A stretch of 64,000 nucleotides of DNA from NCBI GenBank assembly GCA_963752695.1, contig CAVVZB010000004.1, forward strand, positions 180,444 through 244,443. The letters run 5' to 3'. Positions 60,432-64,000 of this stretch are shown one piece after another. The stretch comes from Bog-113 sp963752695. Its GTDB lineage: Bacteria; Acidobacteriota; Terriglobia; Bryobacterales; Bryobacteraceae. The notes under the pieces are model-generated. The model saw nothing but the letters and a program-made list of their open reading frames with translations. It was not told the DNA's origin and did no database searches. Every line of letters starts with the position of its first letter. The first letter of the stretch is position 1. The position numbers and the translations under genes were made by a program.

Positions 60432-63400
60432 TTACTGAACGTTCAATGCGAAGTCGTCGACCACAAACGAAGTCTGCAAAGAAGCGTTTTCGGTGCCGAC
60501 TAAGTAAACCTGGACAGTCTGACCTTTATAAGCGGCAAGGTTGAACGAAACCTGCGTGTAGCCCGAGATCGGTGTCAGGTTTGAGTACGTACCTAGCGTG
60601 GCAAGTACGGTCCCCGAAGAGTTTCTGATCTGGACTTTCAGCGTGTCATCAGCCTGGGTGGTCGTCGTTTCAGCCGTATCGATATGCAACCAGAACGAAA
60701 GCGTCGCCGTGGTGATCGTCGAGGGGATGGTCACGGTCTGGAGAATTGAATCCGTGTGGGCTGCTCCATACCCGTCAAGCCAGGCGTTCCAAACTCCGGT
60801 GTGCGGGGGTTCGGATGCCGAGTTGCTGATCACCCCGGCGGTGACAGTCCACGGTGCGGGATTGGTACTGCCCTGTTCGAAGCCAGGGTTTACCAGTAGC
60901 TGCTGCGGATTGCCGCCCCCGTTGTTGACCGTGACGCTGACCGCAGCGGATGTGCCCACCAAGCCAGTCGCGTCGTAGGCCTTACTCTGCAGGGAGTGCG
61001 ATCCGTTTGCGACTGCAGTCGTGTTCCAGGCGTAGGAGAGCGAGGTTGCGTTCGTGTCTGAGGTGATCAGCGATCCGTCGATGTAGAGTTCAATCTTCGT
61101 CACCCCGGCGGGGTCGGACGCAGTAACCGTGATCGTGGTGGTTCCCGATACTGTCGCGTTATTTGCCGGCGCTGTAATCGAGGTAACCGGTGGTGTCCCG
61201 CCACCCGGCGTGGTTACGTTGAGAATAATGTCGTCAACGCGGAATGTGGTCGGCAAAGACGTGTCGGTTTTGACGTGAAACACGAGTTGCACCGTCTGGC
61301 CGGCATAGGAGAGCAGGCTCACCGCCGCGGGTTGAAAATAGGTTCCGTTAGTGTTGTTATCCGACGTGTAGTTGACGTTGCTCAGCGTGAGAGGCGTTCC
61401 TAGCAGCGTGCCGCTGCTATTGTGGATCTCGACGGCCATCGTGTCATAGACCGGGCTCCCTGCGGCCTCCTGGGTCACGATGTTGGTCCAGAAAGTCAGC
61501 GACGCGGCCGTGGCATTCGCAGGAATGCTGACTGTTTGGGTGAGCGTGTCCGCTTCGCTGTTGCTTCCGCCCAGAAACGCATAATTCGTACCCGTGTGCG
61601 GGTAGCTGCCGTGATACGCGATGACGTTATGCCCGGCGATGTTGGTCGTGGAAGTCCAGCCGGGTGCGGTTGGTCCGGAGGCCGTCGCCGACTCGAATCC
61701 TCCGTCAGTAACAACGTTCGTGGTTCCGCCTCCGCCTGAAGAAGTTACGGTGAAGGCGATGGAAGTACTGGCGGTGACTCCGCCGCCGGTTCCGGTAACC
61801 GTGACGTTGGAGGTGCCGGTCGGCGTGGTTGGGCCCGCAGTGAGCGAAAGCGTGGATGATCCCGACCCCGGAGCGGCAATCGTGGAAAGATTAAAACTCG
61901 CCGAAGCGCCCGAAGGCAAGCCGCTTGCGGTCAGCGCGACAGAGGCATTGAATCCGCCGCCCCCTGCGGTGGTGATGGTGCTGTTTTTGGACGAGCCCTG
62001 GGCAACGCTGAGGCTGGATGGGGCTGCGGCGACGCTGAGAGTCGGCGTTCCCCCGCCGGTTGTACAGTTGGCGAACTTGATCGTTCCGACGCGAGTTTCC
62101 CAATTAAAGTTGCCGGTTCCGGTCAGATATTCGTGCGTGTACCAGAGCGTGCAGTCGTCCACGGGATCGACGCTGAAGCTGCTGTAATCGCCCCAGCGGT
62201 TCCCCTGTTGGTATCCGGCGCCGGCGGCCATAGCGCTCTCGGTTTCCATCTGATTGAGAGGATCGGTGGTGGCGTGCGCGGTGTAGCGGATCGAGGGATA
62301 CGTGGAGCCGCTTGAAACGCCATACCCGAGGGCGATATTTCCGGCGTGGTCCATGGCCATGCTGCCCATCCAACGGTAGTCGGAGTCCGGGGCATAGGTG
62401 CCCTGCTGATACACGGTGGGAGTGGCGTACGGACTGCGAATCTCATACCACCGCACGCCCACGCTGCCGCCAGCCACAACCGAGTGATTGACCACCAGCG
62501 CTTCATGATCGCCAAAATTGCGATAGGCCAGGCGATACATCAGGCGATCGGCGAGCGAATCAAGTTGCTGCGTGGTACCGGGCTGCGGGATGAAGTGCCG
62601 CTCGCGGAGCACGCTGGCGTAAAGGCAGCGACAGGAATACTTGACGGCCCAGTAAAGGTGGAATTCGCTGGCGTAACGAAATCTACATGGTATTTCCAGA
62701 GATTTAAGGCGTTAGTCCCGTAATTCAGAACAAAGTTCGGTTCCCCCGAAGGCGGCGCGGTGGAACCGTCAAGATCGCTCGGTAGCAGGCCTCCGTAGGA
62801 CGTGCTCAGTTGCACGCATTGAGAGCTTGCTGTAGCGCCAGTTATCATGGCGGAGCGTTGAAACGCGCACACGCGTCCACCCACAAAGCTTCCCGCCGAA
62901 TTGAACATGTTGAAAGTTCCGTAGTAGGCGTCGGGCCAAACCGAGATTTTGGGATAGTCGTTAAAGTTCGGCATCGAAAAAGCGTATCGATAGTAAGCCC
63001 CGGTCGCGTCCGATGTCTGAGAGACCGCGAAGCACTGGTAATAAGGCGGTCCGTTCGTGACGGAGAATTGCGTCAGGATCCAACGATTAGCGGCCTTGTC
63101 GTAAGCCGCTATCGGGTCGCCATCGTTGTTGGTTTCACGGGACCGCCAAATCCGGACCATAATGTGTTGCCCGCCGTGGGGCCTGAGATCAGCGTTCCGG
63201 TCTTGCTGAAGACTGCGAAAGAAGTATTGACCCACTGGACATATTGATTCAGACCGACCGCCCCGTTGGTATCCGGCGGCTCGCCAGTAACTGAGTATCC
63301 GTAGGAACCCTGGCCCACGCCGGCGAAATTGAGCATGGTCGCCGGGGCCAGCGGGCGGATGATGTTGCGCTGCAACGCCGCATCTTCCTCGCGCGGGTTC

Positions 63401-63609
63401 AGCTGACGCGGCGGAAGCAGTCGGATCGGCTTCTCCTCACGTGTCGCTTTGAGGGGTTTGGGCGGCATGTCGCGCAAGGGAATCGAGAGATCGTGTTTCA
63501 CCTCCGGGACCACTTCGACCGGAAGGTTTGAGGACTGCGCCTGTACGCTAATCGCGCCAAAGCTGAGCAGCGACGTGCCGAGCAGGATGTTTCGGAAACT
63601 TTTCCTCAT
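60432..63609 (-). pseudogene. Large secreted repeat protein with Ig-like and C-terminal binding domains, frameshifted twice
   Basis: The coding signal on the minus strand starts with a signal peptide (MRKSFRNILLGTSLLSFGAI) and reads TGEPPDTNGAVGLNQYVQWV. It moves to the next frame near 63140 (ETNNDGDPIAAYDKAANRWIL) and changes frame again near 62605 (IPQPGTTQQLDSLADRLMYRL). The remainder (60432-62612) has Ig-like repeats (ITAPANNATVSGTTTITVTA, IDGSLITSDT) and two related jelly-roll-like segments (GFESATASGPTAPGW, GFEQGSTNPAPWTV), each ending in VDD..LNV. It is probably an extracellular or surface protein. About 1050 residues if intact. Two lesions in well-conserved coding sequence could be assembly errors or pseudogenisation. 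Confidence 0.72.
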
Positions 63610-63735
63610 TACTGCTATTTCCCCCTGGCGACTAGTTCTTTTCTGGTAGCCAGCATGAGTGTATCAGCACACTGACAATGCACGGTAATTCCGACGTCGC
63701 GTGTTAAATTTACGGCACAACAGAAAACGAAATGG

Positions 63736-64000
63736 TTAGGAGCGTTCTAATCGAACTCTTATCTGGAGCACTACTGGCATAATGCCCACTACTTCACCAG
63801 TCTCTGAGACGAACTGGATGATCAGCGCGCGTCGCTCTTCTGAAGATGGCATCACACGCGTTTTGAGCAGTTCCAAGCGCCTACTTATGCTGGATGGCGT
63901 CACCTCTTTCCGAGCGTGGCTTCCACCGCCGCGAGGCGGAGTCCCCAATCCCAAACTGACGGTTTGCTCCTGATGCGCCGCTTGCACGGAAAGAGTCTGA
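63736..64000 (-). CDS. C-terminal end of an unidentified gene (extends past the window)
   Basis: On the minus strand the frame is open from the window edge to a stop at 63736-63738, about 88 codons. It reads EERRALIIQFVSETGEVVGIMPVVLQIRV-like sequence with alternating hydrophobic residues near its end. I do not recognise a family. It lies 126 bases upstream of the secreted repeat protein, on the same strand. Its N-terminus is outside the window, so it may equally be spurious. Confidence 0.3.
   Translation of the reverse strand, partial: QTLSVQAAHQEQTVSLGLGTPPRGGGSHARKEVTPSSISRRLELLKTRVMPSSEERRALIIQFVSETGEVVGIMPVVLQIRVRLERS

Noticed and set aside
1..64000. CRISPR arrays, prophage, replication origin
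   Set aside because: No regularly spaced direct repeats, no phage structural genes, and no dnaA-box cluster were seen.

Overview
The window looks like chromosomal DNA from an acidobacterium, most likely of the Solibacter/Bryobacterales type. Evidence is the two large Oar-like TonB-dependent receptors with N-terminal carboxypeptidase-regulatory domains, the ligand-sensing beta-propeller (Reg_prop/Y_Y_Y) histidine kinases paired with NarL-type regulators, the Cys-rich insertion in RpoB, and the style of the small stress proteins. This assignment is inferred from gene families, not from a 16S or database match.

Layout. 0-7.3 kb: end of galU, a TlpA-like thioredoxin, a BON-domain protein, a convergent glycosyltransferase directly downstream of tRNA-Gln(CUG), a TonB receptor and a bacilliredoxin. 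7.4-18.5 kb: the housekeeping cluster rplA-rplJ-rplL-rpoB-rpoC, with an unusually long, hairpin-rich rplL-rpoB gap and a strong terminator after rpoC. 18.5-21 kb: a frameshifted HEAT-like gene and a GH1-like glycosidase.

21.5-28.1 kb is a tight plus-strand cluster: Tat-exported MBL-fold hydrolase, serine alpha/beta hydrolase, a three-polypeptide cobalt-type nitrile hydratase / thiocyanate hydrolase-like enzyme, a Ni/Co permease, a thioredoxin-like [2Fe-2S] ferredoxin, a protoglobin, an ABM monooxygenase, a decayed chrA and a DUF302 protein. It converges on a minus-strand stress cluster (35.4 down to 28.2 kb): alpha/beta hydrolase, PNPOx-like protein, rpiA, a second copy of the serine hydrolase, XapX protein, Dps, SrpA-like catalase, a haem-binding/P460 fusion, a P460-like lipoprotein and an SDR. 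The near-identical hydrolases, one in each cluster, suggest that the two arms belong to one detoxification/stress island. The nitrile hydratase-like cluster is the best candidate for an undescribed system here.

35.5-48.6 kb is a regulatory region: two propeller histidine kinase/NarL pairs (the second kinase frameshifted at a G5 run), a receiver-only protein, a sigma-region-4-like protein and an AraC regulator, interspersed with a DoxX-like protein, a MOSC/ferredoxin-reductase/ferredoxin fusion and a GH16-like lipoprotein. 48.8-54.9 kb: an XRE regulator with a periplasmic-binding-protein-like domain divergent from a second TonB receptor, then a radical SAM gene with a probably leaderless promoter.

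55-60 kb is mobile-element rich: a small element with 19-bp inverted ends carrying an 81-aa basic protein gene, a complete IS3-type element that abuts a truncated PQQ-propeller gene, a Tat phosphoesterase and a lone integrase-core transposase. 60.4-63.6 kb is a large secreted repeat protein gene read in three frames. Single-base frame breaks occur in several otherwise well-preserved genes, so either assembly error or recent decay must be considered throughout.
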